From Pseudoalteromonas rubra (GTDB lineage Bacteria > Pseudomonadota > Gammaproteobacteria > Enterobacterales > Alteromonadaceae), in the NCBI RefSeq assembly GCF_000238295.3, contig NZ_AHCD03000026.1, forward strand, positions 310,001-374,000: 64,000 nucleotides of DNA, given 5' to 3'. Below, piece after piece: positions 33,490 to 41,965 of this stretch. The notes below the pieces were generated by a model. It worked only from the letters and a program-made list of their open reading frames with translations. It searched no databases and was not told where the DNA came from. A program made the position numbers and the translations under genes. Position 1 is the first letter of the stretch. The number at the start of each line of letters is the position of its first letter.

Positions 33490-34431
33490 CTAATGTGCCA
33501 GCTTGCACAGCAGCAGATCAGCGGCGCGACGTATGGCTTCGGAATATACTGCATTTGTGGCGCAGTGCCCAACTTCTTCGAGGATCAATAACCGTGCATT
33601 CAGTTGTTCCGCGAGTGCCTGCGCCATCGCAAAACGACAGACGTAGTCGTGACGACTATGGATCATCCAGACAGGCAGACGCTTAAGTTTGTCAGCATAC
33701 GCAAAGATCTGCTGCTCCTCGATAAAACAGCGTGAGTGGAAGTAATGCACCATGATCCGGGCCTGCTGGACAACCGCCTGTTCATGGTCCAGCTGATAAC
33801 GCAATGCCTGACTGCCAATGCTCAACTGACGGTCCCAGTCATGCCATTGTTGCGCAGCGCGCCGCACGGCGACTTCATCATTACAGTGCAACAAGCGGCT
33901 ATAGCGCGCCAGCACCGCCTTATAGTCCCCTTCCCCTTGGCTAAAAATTTGATAACGCTCCGGGTAAAACTGCGCGCCCACACCGCTCACACCATACAGC
34001 CACTGTAAATCGCTCTGACACCCCAGAAAGGTCGCCCAGAGGACCAAGCCCTGCACGCGCTCCGGGAAGCGCTGCGCAAACAACAGCGCTAATGTGGCAC
34101 CCCAGGAGCCACCCGCCAGCACACACTGACCGATCCCTAAATAAGTCAACAAACAATCTATGTCCTGCAGTAAGTACTCTGTGGTGTTGTGGGTGAGTTG
34201 CTGGGGCGAAGACTGGCCGCATCCGCGCTGGCTAAATAAGATGATCCGATAGCGTTGGGGGTTAAAATAACTGGCCGAGCTACGGCACAAGCCGCTGCCC
34301 GGGCCACCATGGCAGATCACCACAGGCAACCCGCTCTCCAGCCCAAACTCTTCAACATGTAGCTGGTGCCCATCGGACACCGCCAAGTGAAAACTACGTC
34401 GCGGAGACTCCAGCCGATATAATTGAGTCAT
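33490..34431 (-). CDS. pip: Prolyl aminopeptidase-like alpha/beta hydrolase
   Basis: A 313-residue S33-family hydrolase that in relatives removes N-terminal proline. Seen are the oxyanion motif CHGGPGSG, FSQRGCGQSSP, the nucleophile elbow GGSWGATLALLFAQ, an aspartate in IHSRHDYVC and a histidine in LEEVGHCA. In classical enzymes these read DQRG, GRYD and GAGH-like, so specificity may have drifted. It is cytoplasmic, between yihY (11-bp gap) and dtd on the same strand; the gene is not present at this point of the E. coli cluster. Confidence 0.87.
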   Translation of the reverse strand: MTQLYRLESPRRSFHLAVSDGHQLHVEEFGLESGLPVVICHGGPGSGLCRSSASYFNPQRYRIILFSQRGCGQSSPQQLTHNTTEYLLQDIDCLLTYLGIGQCVLAGGSWGATLALLFAQRFPERVQGLVLWATFLGCQSDLQWLYGVSGVGAQFYPERYQIFSQGEGDYKAVLARYSRLLHCNDEVAVRRAAQQWHDWDRQLSIGSQALRYQLDHEQAVVQQARIMVHYFHSRCFIEEQQIFAYADKLKRLPVWMIHSRHDYVCRFAMAQALAEQLNARLLILEEVGHCATNAVYSEAIRRAADLLLCKLAH

Positions 34432-34442
34432 TGCACACCTCT

Positions 34443-35327
34443 TTATTCTGGTGTGTCTTGTTCCTCACATTCCTTTTCGGACAAACAGGCAGTAAATTCA
34501 GCCCCTAACAGCACCACCATCCAGGACAAGTAAACCCAAACAAACAGGATGGGTACTGTCGCCAGAGCACCGTAGATCACCTCATACGAGGGGAAATGGC
34601 TGATATACAGGGCAAAGCCTTTTTTAGTCAGTTCAAACAATAAAGCCGCAAAAAATGCCCCGGGTATCGCTGCCTGATAAGACACGCGTGTATTTGGTAC
34701 TAAAGTATAGAGCATAAAAAAGCCTGCCATGGAAATAACATAGGGCAAAAGCTTCAATAAAAAGCCACTAAAGCCCGGGATCCCCTGATCGGCAAACGAC
34801 ACCAAAGACACGATATAAGAGGTCACCCCTATGCTGGCTCCCAGTAATACCGGCCCCAGTGTCAGTACCATCCAGTATATCGCGAAGGAAATCATCATCG
34901 GCCGGGACTTTTCCACTCGCCAGATACGATTGAGGGCTGCGTCCACATTGCGGATCAACAACAGAGCAACGGCCGTCAAAAAGCCAATTCCCACCGCTGT
35001 CATCTGATTGGCGTTGCCAGTAAAGGCACTGATATGGGCTTTAATGGTATCTGTCGAAGTCGGCACAAAATTCGTGAAGATGAAATGCTCTATCGCGTCG
35101 CGTGTATCCTGAAAGCCCGGGAACGCCGTAAATATCGCCACCCCCACCGCCACCAGCGGGATCAAAGACAGCAAGGTGACGTAGGCCAGGTAGCCAGCAT
35201 TGATCATGAGCTGATCTTGCTGGCAGCGCTGATAAAAGCGCAGCCACCAGAGCGGCTGAGCGTTTAAAAACAGTTTGCTCTGCTGCCTCAAATGCAACAG
35301 GCGCTGTAACCATAATTCATTCATCAT
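34443..35327 (-). CDS. yihY: YihY/BrkB family inner membrane protein
   Basis: A 294-residue membrane protein with about six transmembrane helices. The family segments are NAGYLAYVTLLSLIPLVAV, LIRNVDAALNRIWRVEK and the last YGALATVPILFVWVYLSW followed by LLGAEFTA. It was once thought to be RNase BN, but that assignment was corrected; its transport or envelope role is unknown. The yihY-dtd-yiiD order matches enterics. The start has two adjacent ATGs; the first is used. Confidence 0.93.
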   Translation of the reverse strand: MMNELWLQRLLHLRQQSKLFLNAQPLWWLRFYQRCQQDQLMINAGYLAYVTLLSLIPLVAVGVAIFTAFPGFQDTRDAIEHFIFTNFVPTSTDTIKAHISAFTGNANQMTAVGIGFLTAVALLLIRNVDAALNRIWRVEKSRPMMISFAIYWMVLTLGPVLLGASIGVTSYIVSLVSFADQGIPGFSGFLLKLLPYVISMAGFFMLYTLVPNTRVSYQAAIPGAFFAALLFELTKKGFALYISHFPSYEVIYGALATVPILFVWVYLSWMVVLLGAEFTACLSEKECEEQDTPE

Positions 35328-35435
35328 TACACAGGTTTACAGAGTGAGTTTTGCACATCTTACCAATCCCAGTCATAATTCATAGAGTCTCAATTAAGTA
35401 TAAGCCGTTCTGTTTCAACCGCATTAGGAAAGCCG

Positions 35436-36098
35436 ATGAACAATTCTGTGATAAAAAAGAGCCTCGTCATCTTCACCCTGTGTTTGCTCAGTGCCTGTCA
35501 AAGCGCCTACTATGCCGCCTGGGAAAAAGTGGGTGTGCACAAACGTGAAATCTTAGTCGATCGGGTGGAAAATACCAAAGCAGCACAACAAGCCACGCAG
35601 CAGGAGTTCCAGTCTGCACTGGAGCGCCTGACGACCTTGATCAACTTTGACGGTGGCGAGTTACAAAGCGTCTATGAACAACTCAATGATGACTATCTCG
35701 CCAGTGAAGCCGCCGCGCAGGATGTCCGTACCAACATAGACAAAGTCGAGGATGTTGCCGAGGCCTTGTTTGCGGAATGGCAAGACGAGTTGACGCAATA
35801 CTCAAGTGCCAAACTGAAACGTCAGAGTGAACAAAAGCTCCGTCAGACCCAACGTCAATTTGATAAGCTACTGAGATCAATGCGTGCCAGTGAAGCAAAA
35901 ATGCAGCCCGTACTGGATTCTCTAAAAGACAACGTGTTGTACTTAAAACACAACCTCAATGCGCAGGCAATTGCTGCCATCAAAGGCGAGTTTAGTGGCT
36001 TAAAACGCGATATTCAGTCGCTGATCACCGATATGAATCGCTCTATTGAAGATTCAAATGCCTTTATTGCCAGCATGAATAATGCCAACCAGCCATAA
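35436..36098 (+). CDS. DUF2959 lipoprotein
   Basis: A 220-residue lipoprotein. The signal ends in the lipobox LSAC, so Cys21 is lipidated. The rest is almost entirely helical and coiled-coil, with the start SAYYAAWEKVGVHKREILVDRV typical of DUF2959. The residues after the cysteine (QS) favour outer-membrane sorting. Function unknown. AGGAAAG precedes the ATG. It is monocistronic, ending at a strong bidirectional hairpin shared with the convergent lipoprotein gene. Confidence 0.9.
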   Translation: MNNSVIKKSLVIFTLCLLSACQSAYYAAWEKVGVHKREILVDRVENTKAAQQATQQEFQSALERLTTLINFDGGELQSVYEQLNDDYLASEAAAQDVRTNIDKVEDVAEALFAEWQDELTQYSSAKLKRQSEQKLRQTQRQFDKLLRSMRASEAKMQPVLDSLKDNVLYLKHNLNAQAIAAIKGEFSGLKRDIQSLITDMNRSIEDSNAFIASMNNANQP

Positions 36099-36115
36099 AC
36101 GAAACGCCATGTTCT

Positions 36116-36146
36116 GCAACGGTTAACGCGGTCAGTTAACCGTTGC
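36116..36146. terminator. Hairpin between two convergent lipoprotein genes
   Basis: A perfect 12-bp stem GCAACGGTTAAC / GTTAACCGTTGC with a 7-base loop; no long T-run. It is placed to end both transcripts. Confidence 0.65.
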
Positions 36147-36153
36147 TACCGAG

Positions 36154-36828
36154 CTACTCGGCATAGATCACCTGCAAATCACAGTTAAAGATGGGGATGG
36201 CGGCATAACTGCGGTGGCCCATTACCTGGTACGTGAGGGCAGGTTTCTCACCAAACATGGTTTTTACGGTATGCGAGGTCATCTGATAGGCCTGCTGCAT
36301 CGCGCCACGGCCATCATTCCAAATCAGCGTTAAATAGGGGGCATTATACTGCCACTGCCCTTGCGTCGCGGTCCCGGTAAGGATCCAGTCTCCGCTCGTT
36401 TTCAGCTCAATCTGAAATGCGTCCATCTCGCAGTCGTGGGAATGGACCACTTCCGGTAAGCTCACCGACGTCATTACCCCCGGAAAGTACAGACCGTAAT
36501 TGCCCTCGCTGAAACGATGAAACTCGCCGTTAAAATCCTGCACATCGAGCCCAGCGTATCCTAACGCATTTACCACCTCAGACAATTGTGAGATCAGAGC
36601 CGCATTTTGGTCCGCCGGAAAACGATTCAGGCGGACAGTATCACCATCACTGTTGTATTCTGGAGGCACCGGCAGATCATTCAGGACATAATGTATATTG
36701 GCCTGCTCTAACTGGCTGACCAATCTCTGCTGCTGTGTGTCGTCCAAAGATGCGTGGAATACGTGTACCACAGGCTGCGTGCTGCAAGCGCTCAATAACA
36801 CACACCCAGCCACCGACCATACTTTCAT
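36154..36828 (-). CDS. Lipoprotein of unknown function
   Basis: A 224-residue lipoprotein: short signal MKVWSVAGCVLLSAC, with the lipobox LLSAC. The N-terminal half contains a helix-strand pattern (DDTQQQRLVSQLEQANIHYV) that looks like a small alpha/beta domain. The C-terminal half has two cysteines (SHDCEMDAFQ and FNCDLQVIY) and beta-rich segments (GDWILTGTATQGQWQYN). No family is recognised. It stands alone between a convergent DUF2959 gene and an unrelated small gene on the same strand. Confidence 0.75.
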   Translation of the reverse strand: MKVWSVAGCVLLSACSTQPVVHVFHASLDDTQQQRLVSQLEQANIHYVLNDLPVPPEYNSDGDTVRLNRFPADQNAALISQLSEVVNALGYAGLDVQDFNGEFHRFSEGNYGLYFPGVMTSVSLPEVVHSHDCEMDAFQIELKTSGDWILTGTATQGQWQYNAPYLTLIWNDGRGAMQQAYQMTSHTVKTMFGEKPALTYQVMGHRSYAAIPIFNCDLQVIYAE

Positions 36829-36912
36829 GAAATATCCTTGTTCTTGTTATTATGGTCAAAGTAAACCACAGCAGCGTGACACCTGTCCATTGTGTCACTG
36901 CCACTCACAGCA

Positions 36913-37185
36913 TCAATGGCTGCGCGTCAGCCAATTTTGTACTGCCGACTTGGGATAGACGATTTCTTTAAACAGGCGGTGACGCTCAAACGTCAGATCG
37001 CTTTCCTGACTGGGTAAGCCGGCCTGTACCTGGCTGTGGTGTTCATTGAATCGTGAGATCAGTGTCAATTTGTCCCGGCCCTGATTGAGCTGAGTATTGA
37101 GATAGCCACGCACATCATCTGCTGTCATTAATCCGGATGCCTCTAAGTTCATCAGATCTTTTTTCAATGCAGAACGGATCCCCAT
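36913..37185 (-). CDS. Small conserved hypothetical protein
   Basis: A 90-residue, mostly helical, charged protein with no signal peptide or membrane segment. The ribosome site CAGGAGA eight bases before the ATG and neighbour-like codon use support it as a real gene. The sequence (MGIRSALKKDLMNLEASGLM, DDVRGYLNTQL, LISRFNEHHSQV) suggests a helical bundle. No family recognised. Confidence 0.65.
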   Translation of the reverse strand: MGIRSALKKDLMNLEASGLMTADDVRGYLNTQLNQGRDKLTLISRFNEHHSQVQAGLPSQESDLTFERHRLFKEIVYPKSAVQNWLTRSH

Positions 37186-37391
37186 GGTGTGTCTCCTGTT
37201 GTCATAATTTACAAAAGCCGCAGCGAATGACTGCTAAAAGCGACGGCTCAAAACCGCCCGACTCCGATCGGCGTGCAAGATACACACCAAATGCTGCAAT
37301 TACATTAAAGACACGGTGATCAGCGAAAAAGTTTCGTGGTTCACCGCAGCGTCGCGCTATACTGTCGCAAAACATCCAGTGAGGTTGTGAT

Positions 37392-37790
37392 ATGAATCAA
37401 GAATATATCGAAATAGAGCTTGAAGAAGAGCCAATTGAACTTTGTAACCTGTTAAAAGTATTAGACTTTGCAGAAAGTGGCGGACAAGCTAAACAGCTGA
37501 TTGCGGCTGGATTTGTGGGCGTCAACGGCGAACTTTGTACGGTTAAACGCAAGAAACTGTACGCCGGAGACACCCTCTATTTTAACGAAGAAACCTTTAT
37601 GCTGACCCTGGCAGAGGGCGCCGTGCCCGCCGAGCGCAGCCAGCCCAAACCACCCGCTGCGCACCAAAGCAGTGCACCTTCAGCCTCTGACAAAAGCAAA
37701 AAGCCAAGTCAATCTGGCAAAAAGAAACGCAATAAGCAAAAAAACAACGTCGACAGCGTGACGGGCCGCAAGCCCATCTCGTTCGGATAA
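37392..37790 (+). CDS. S4-domain RNA-binding protein (YbcJ-like) with basic tail
   Basis: A 132-residue protein with an S4 domain at residues 10-70: IELCNLLKVLDFAESGGQAK followed by QLIAAGFVGVNGE and a KRKK turn. This is the YbcJ type of about 70 residues. Here it continues into a disordered tail rich in Ser, Pro and Lys (KKPSQSGKKKRNKQKN) that probably adds RNA affinity. AGTGAGGTT precedes the start. The thioesterase gene begins 15 bp after the stop, so both may share a transcript. The RNA target is unknown. Confidence 0.88.
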   Translation: MNQEYIEIELEEEPIELCNLLKVLDFAESGGQAKQLIAAGFVGVNGELCTVKRKKLYAGDTLYFNEETFMLTLAEGAVPAERSQPKPPAAHQSSAPSASDKSKKPSQSGKKKRNKQKNNVDSVTGRKPISFG

Positions 37791-37805
37791 CCGGGAGCAT
37801 ACGGC

Positions 37806-38246
37806 ATGAGTATCTGGTACCGCCCAATTACGTTAGCACAGTGTCAGGCGCTGGATGAAGGACTTCATCAAAAAGGCACGCTTATGCAAACGCTCGGGAT
37901 CGCCATCAGTGAAATTGGCGATGATTATCTGGTGGCCACCATGCCGGCAACCCCAGCACACCACAACCCGCTGGGTATGGTACACGGTGGCGCCAACGTC
38001 GCACTGGCCGAGACCGTTGCCAGTTATGCGGCCAACTTTGTAGTCGACTTTGAGCGCTTTTACTGTGTCGGGCAGGAGATCAACGCCAATCACCTGAAAG
38101 CATCACGCAATGGCATCCTCACCGCGACGGCACGGCCTTTACACTTGGGCCGCCGTACCTCCGTCTGGGAAGTCAAAATCGTCAATGCCCGTGGCGAGCT
38201 CTGCTGTATCGCCCGTATGACCGCCGCGGTCGTTGAACGTCGATAA
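37806..38246 (+). CDS. Hotdog-fold acyl-CoA thioesterase (YdiI/EntH-like)
   Basis: A 146-residue PaaI-superfamily thioesterase. The active-site region PLGMVHGGANVALAETVASYA contains the HGG motif and the catalytic glutamate position seen in E. coli YdiI (MenI) and EntH. The GQEINANHLKA and GRRTSVWEVKI segments also match. The natural substrate could be an aromatic or hydroxyaryl-CoA, but no menaquinone or siderophore genes are nearby. Cytoplasmic. It lies 15 bp downstream of the S4-domain gene. Confidence 0.88.
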   Translation: MSIWYRPITLAQCQALDEGLHQKGTLMQTLGIAISEIGDDYLVATMPATPAHHNPLGMVHGGANVALAETVASYAANFVVDFERFYCVGQEINANHLKASRNGILTATARPLHLGRRTSVWEVKIVNARGELCCIARMTAAVVERR

Positions 38247-38331
38247 CAATAACGTCTGTTTGATGTAGCGCAACGCTTTTTATTGTTTAAAACCGCACAA
38301 TGAACTTAGCCCAAACCCGGAGGCTAAGTTC

Positions 38332-38556
38332 ATGACCACACAAAAACGTCTGATTGTTATTCTGCACTGTGTCATTGTGTGTGGACTGTTGCTCATTTTT
38401 ACAGGCCACACACTGCTGAGCGCTCAATGGCTGACTGAGCTGGGACCCACAGGTTACGTATTGGGCGCAGCCTGTATTGCCATTGGCCTGATCTGTTCAT
38501 TACCAACCAAGATTTACCTGACAATTTTGCTGATGCGCAGAGAAAAGCCAGACTGA
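38332..38556 (+). CDS. Small membrane protein
   Basis: A 74-residue protein with two hydrophobic helices (VILHCVIVCGLLLIFTGHTL, then YVLGAACIAIGLICSLP) and a positively charged tail (MRREKPD). GGAGGC precedes the ATG by 8 bases. No family is recognised. It is probably an inner-membrane hairpin protein. Confidence 0.65.
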   Translation: MTTQKRLIVILHCVIVCGLLLIFTGHTLLSAQWLTELGPTGYVLGAACIAIGLICSLPTKIYLTILLMRREKPD

Positions 38557-38655
38557 TCCAGGTTGCACGGTATCTTCCAGCCACACCCAGGCTTTTGCCT
38601 ATGCGCAGGCATTTCGTTACACTTTTGCCTTTCAGTCGCTCACTCACACAGTATC

Positions 38656-39747
38656 ATGGACCATGTAGACACAGTCATCATTGGCGCAGGCGTTATTGGC
38701 CTGGCCATTGCCGCACGCCTCAGTCAGACCCGCTCCGTCCTGGTCATCGACCAAATGGGGCAATTTGGCGAACACACCAGTAGCCGTAACAGCGAAGTGA
38801 TCCACGCCGGGCTCTATTACGACGAACACAGCCTCAAAGCACGCTTGTGTGTCCGCGGTAAGGCCTTGTTATACGCCCATTGCGCGCGTTTCCATGTGCC
38901 AGTAAAACAACTTGGTAAAATCCTGTTTGCCCGCACAGAGGCAGAACACGATAAACTGGCTGCCATCGAGGCGCAGGCAAAGCGCAATGGGGTATACGAT
39001 CTGACGCCGCTCAGTCAAACCCAGGTTGGGGATATGGCACCAGGATTGTCTGCCAGCGCCGCGCTGTTTTCTCCGTCCACAGGCATTATCGACAGTCATC
39101 AGTTTATGCTGTCACTGGTTCACCAACTAGAGCAAGCGGGTGGCAACCTGGTCTGTCACACACGCTTTGAGTCTGCCGAACACACAGCCAGTGGGTTTCA
39201 CATTACGCTGGATTGTGACGGGGAAGCCTTTGCGCTCAGCTGCGATACGCTGATCAATGCTGGAGGCCTGTTTGCACAGGATAATGCCAGACGCATCCAT
39301 GGTCTGGGTGAGCACCACATTCCACAAAGCCATCTGTGTCGCGGTCAGTATTTCTCCTATCAGGGCCATCACCCATTCAGTAATCTCATCTACCCGATGC
39401 CTGAACAACATGGTTTAGGGATCCACGCAACGTTAGACATGGCCGGCCAGCTGCGATTTGGACCCGACACGCACTTTATTGATCACCTCGATTACCAGCT
39501 TGACCCCGGTGCCAAGGCCCGCTTTGTTGAGGCCATACAAAGCTACTGGCCCGCATTGGACCCTGAGCGACTAAAGCCGGACTATGCCGGGATCAGGCCT
39601 AAGCTATCTCGGGACAAAGGACAGGATTTTGTGATTGAGGGACATCAGCACCATCAGATCAATGGACTCATCAATCTGTTTGGTATCGAATCACCCGGAC
39701 TGACCGCCAGCCTGGCGATCGCCGAGTATGTTGAGGCGCAGCTCTGA
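38656..39747 (+). CDS. FAD-dependent oxidoreductase (L-2-hydroxyglutarate dehydrogenase-like)
   Basis: A 363-residue DAO-fold flavoprotein. It starts with the dinucleotide motif DTVIIGAGVIGLAIAARL (GxGxxG), then a flavin-contact region SSRNSEVIHAGLYY and a C-terminal FGIESPGLTASLAIA. These segments are shared by LhgO-type L-2-hydroxyglutarate oxidases and related dehydrogenases. The ATG at 38656 places the FAD motif at the usual distance from the N-terminus; a 5' in-frame extension to 38563 is unlikely. No glutarate pathway genes (glaH, gabD) are nearby, so the substrate is open. Confidence 0.87.
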   Translation: MDHVDTVIIGAGVIGLAIAARLSQTRSVLVIDQMGQFGEHTSSRNSEVIHAGLYYDEHSLKARLCVRGKALLYAHCARFHVPVKQLGKILFARTEAEHDKLAAIEAQAKRNGVYDLTPLSQTQVGDMAPGLSASAALFSPSTGIIDSHQFMLSLVHQLEQAGGNLVCHTRFESAEHTASGFHITLDCDGEAFALSCDTLINAGGLFAQDNARRIHGLGEHHIPQSHLCRGQYFSYQGHHPFSNLIYPMPEQHGLGIHATLDMAGQLRFGPDTHFIDHLDYQLDPGAKARFVEAIQSYWPALDPERLKPDYAGIRPKLSRDKGQDFVIEGHQHHQINGLINLFGIESPGLTASLAIAEYVEAQL

Positions 39748-39749
39748 GG

Positions 39750-40259
39750 CTATAGTTCCTCCAGCTTTTTACTGCGCTCCTGCATCAATTTTTCGATGTT
39801 CTGCGCGTCCTGCACCAACTTCTTGATGTCAGCCGGGCTCATGTTCGCCGGCAGATCTTTGGGAATACGGCCGGCATCCTGCTGCACTTTGAGCTGTTTA
39901 AGAATGTCGGTGTTTTCGGCTGCCATAATGGTTATTTTGCTGGGGTCTAAAGTCATTTCTTCACTTTGCCCACGGGCATTCGGTCGATCTGAATAGTGCC
40001 AGTTGCCCTGTGCGTCCTGCCATTTGTAGATTTTGCCTGGCTGCTTCTGTGGTGCCTGCGCATCGGAACTACTCACCATATCTACGGCTTTGTCCAGCTG
40101 TTGCTTTGACTCATCAAGCATGTGCTGAGCCTGAGTTTGCGCTTTACCCAGAATATCATCCAGGCTCAACCAGGTGCGCCCGTCAGGACGTTTCAGAACA
40201 AACAGCGACGCCACGCCGACCAGCATCACCATAATTAACAGATAACTTGCGTACTTCAT
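39750..40259 (-). CDS. DUF4124 domain protein, membrane-anchored
   Basis: A 169-residue protein with an N-terminal membrane or signal helix (YLLIMVMLVGVASLFVL). A DUF4124 segment at about residues 76-100 (KIYKWQDAQGNWHYSDRPN) follows, then a charged helical C-terminus. DUF4124 domains are found in periplasmic proteins of unknown role. The ATG overlaps the stop of the upstream binding-protein gene (ATGA-type, 40256-40259), so the two are translationally coupled. Confidence 0.85.
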   Translation of the reverse strand: MKYASYLLIMVMLVGVASLFVLKRPDGRTWLSLDDILGKAQTQAQHMLDESKQQLDKAVDMVSSSDAQAPQKQPGKIYKWQDAQGNWHYSDRPNARGQSEEMTLDPSKITIMAAENTDILKQLKVQQDAGRIPKDLPANMSPADIKKLVQDAQNIEKLMQERSKKLEEL

Positions 40260-41035
40260 TGCGGCACTCCTTTTATATCGAGGCCATACTTTAACAGTAT
40301 AGAGTGATATTCGGTAGAGTGACGAAAGCGCACAAAGAAATCACGAAATTGCGCACAGCCACGTAACCCCAGTTTGGAATGATTAAATTGTAATTGCAAA
40401 GGCGCGGTATCCACCACTTTATGTACCTTGAGCGCGCGGACAAACTTAGGATTACTCAATTGCAGCCAACGAATTGCAGGCAGACTCATCACAGCAAAGC
40501 GCCGGTCCTCTTTCACTGGCGACGCCAGCGCAGCCAGCATCTCTCGCTCTGAATAATACAGCTTTTGTTGCAATAGCCCCCGTGTCAGTGCCTGCTCAAC
40601 GGTCGGGTAGGTATAACCAAACCGGCCAAGCATAATAAACCCCTGATAATCCTGCTCAGGCGCATCTGCCCCCTGATGTGTCACCAACACATCCTCTACC
40701 CAATATAACCCCGGACTCCAGCACATGGGCGTATTCCCCCGGTACCAGGATTCAGACTCCATCCGCACATGTATCTGTGCCTGGCTGATCAGCTTTTTCG
40801 ACCGCTCTTCCGGGATATACGCTATCTGAACCGGCTGACCATCCAAAGTAAAGTGGGCCAGCAGCTCTGGTAACACGCCAGGCCGGGCTGGGTCACCAGT
40901 GACAAACGGTGGGAACGCGTTGTAGGGCAAAGCGACACGTAATACCGGCAAGTCAGCCCCATTCAGTGACTGAGCACTGACGCTTCCCGAAACCAGCCAC
41001 CACAACAGACCAACCAGACAGTATATTGGGCGCAT
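40256..41035 (-). CDS. Periplasmic substrate-binding-like protein
   Basis: A protein of about 259 residues with a signal peptide (MRPIYCLVGLLWWLVSGSVSA). The body resembles the extracellular amino-acid-binding fold (LRVALPYNAFPPFV, GVLPELLAHF, with the later RFAVMSLPAIRWL), although the sequence is divergent. No transporter genes are adjacent, as is common for orphan binding proteins in this group. The ATG at 41035 begins the signal peptide; an ATG 21 codons upstream is less plausible. It is coupled to the DUF4124 gene. Confidence 0.75.
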   Translation of the reverse strand: MRPIYCLVGLLWWLVSGSVSAQSLNGADLPVLRVALPYNAFPPFVTGDPARPGVLPELLAHFTLDGQPVQIAYIPEERSKKLISQAQIHVRMESESWYRGNTPMCWSPGLYWVEDVLVTHQGADAPEQDYQGFIMLGRFGYTYPTVEQALTRGLLQQKLYYSEREMLAALASPVKEDRRFAVMSLPAIRWLQLSNPKFVRALKVHKVVDTAPLQLQFNHSKLGLRGCAQFRDFFVRFRHSTEYHSILLKYGLDIKGVPQ

Positions 41036-41096
41036 CTCATTTACCTGCTCATTTCCTTCATGAATCACAGTGTAGCTTTTGTGACTCCATAGTGAC

Positions 41097-41130
41097 AAAA
41101 AAGCGGACTGAGCTAAGTAGCAAAGTCCGC
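41097..41130 (-). terminator. Terminator of the cysJIH operon
   Basis: On the minus strand a 7-bp stem GCGGACT / AGTCCGC with a 14-base loop is followed by TTTTTT. It begins 30 bp after the cysH stop. Confidence 0.85.
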
Positions 41131-41160
41131 TGTTTGTATACGCTGTCTGGCGATAAGCGA

Positions 41161-41901
41161 TTAAATACCGTCGCCGTCAATGTGCAAGCCACACTCCCGG
41201 TTCAAGCCAAAGAAACGCGTCTCTTCTTCACTCATGCCCGGCTCAAGTTTACGGGTGGTATGAACATCGCCCATAGACACATAGCCTTCATCCCATAGCG
41301 GATGGTAAGACAAACCATGTTTAGTCAGGTACTGATACACATCGCGGTTGTGCCAGTCGATGATAGGGTACACTTTCACCGTGCCACGGCTGATCTCTAA
41401 GATCTGCTTGTCCGCGCGGGTCGAGGATTGCTGTCGACGTAAACCGCTAAACCAGGTCCCGGCCTGTAGTTCGTTCAGTGCACGGGTCATCGGCTCTACC
41501 TTGTTCAGGGTGTTATAGCGCTTGATGCCCTCTTCACCCTGCTCCCACAGCTTGCCATATTTGGCTTCCTGCCACGCCGGCCCCTGTGCTGCGCGATACA
41601 CTTTCAGATTCAGCTGCAGCTGTTCTGTCAGTTCATCAATAAAACGATACGTTTCCGGGAACAAATAGCCGGTATCGGTCAGAACCACCGGAATATCCGG
41701 ACGCTGACGGGTTACTAAGTGCAGCATCACCGCTGCCTGGATCCCAAAGCTGGACGATAAAATGGGGTTATCTGGCAAGTTTTCCAGTGCCCAGATCACG
41801 CGTTCTTCAACACTTTTTTGTGCCAGCATGCCATTGGCATCATTCAATAAAGCCTGTTGTGAGGCCTTATCCAACGTCAGGATTTGTTTAAAGTCACTCA
41901 T
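41161..41901 (-). CDS. cysH: Phosphoadenylyl-sulfate (PAPS) reductase
   Basis: A 246-residue cytosolic enzyme reducing PAPS to sulfite with thioredoxin. Seen are the substrate loop LSSSFGIQAAVMLHL, TDTGYLFPET and the C-terminal redox motif ECGLHIDG carrying the single catalytic cysteine. No paired cysteines of the APS-type iron-sulfur cluster are visible, so the substrate is PAPS. It is the last gene of cysJ-cysI-cysH. Confidence 0.98.
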   Translation of the reverse strand: MSDFKQILTLDKASQQALLNDANGMLAQKSVEERVIWALENLPDNPILSSSFGIQAAVMLHLVTRQRPDIPVVLTDTGYLFPETYRFIDELTEQLQLNLKVYRAAQGPAWQEAKYGKLWEQGEEGIKRYNTLNKVEPMTRALNELQAGTWFSGLRRQQSSTRADKQILEISRGTVKVYPIIDWHNRDVYQYLTKHGLSYHPLWDEGYVSMGDVHTTRKLEPGMSEEETRFFGLNRECGLHIDGDGI

Positions 41902-41944
41902 TACTCATTCCCAGTATTCCACCACCGCTAAAAGCCGTGGTCAG

Positions 41945-41959
41945 GGGCGCCGAGCGCCC
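41945..41959. other. Small GC-rich hairpin between cysI and cysH
   Basis: A 6-bp stem GGGCGC / GCGCCC with a 3-base loop lies just before the cysI stop-to-cysH gap. It could limit readthrough or mark an RNA processing site. Confidence 0.35.
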
Positions 41960-41965
41960 ACTTCA

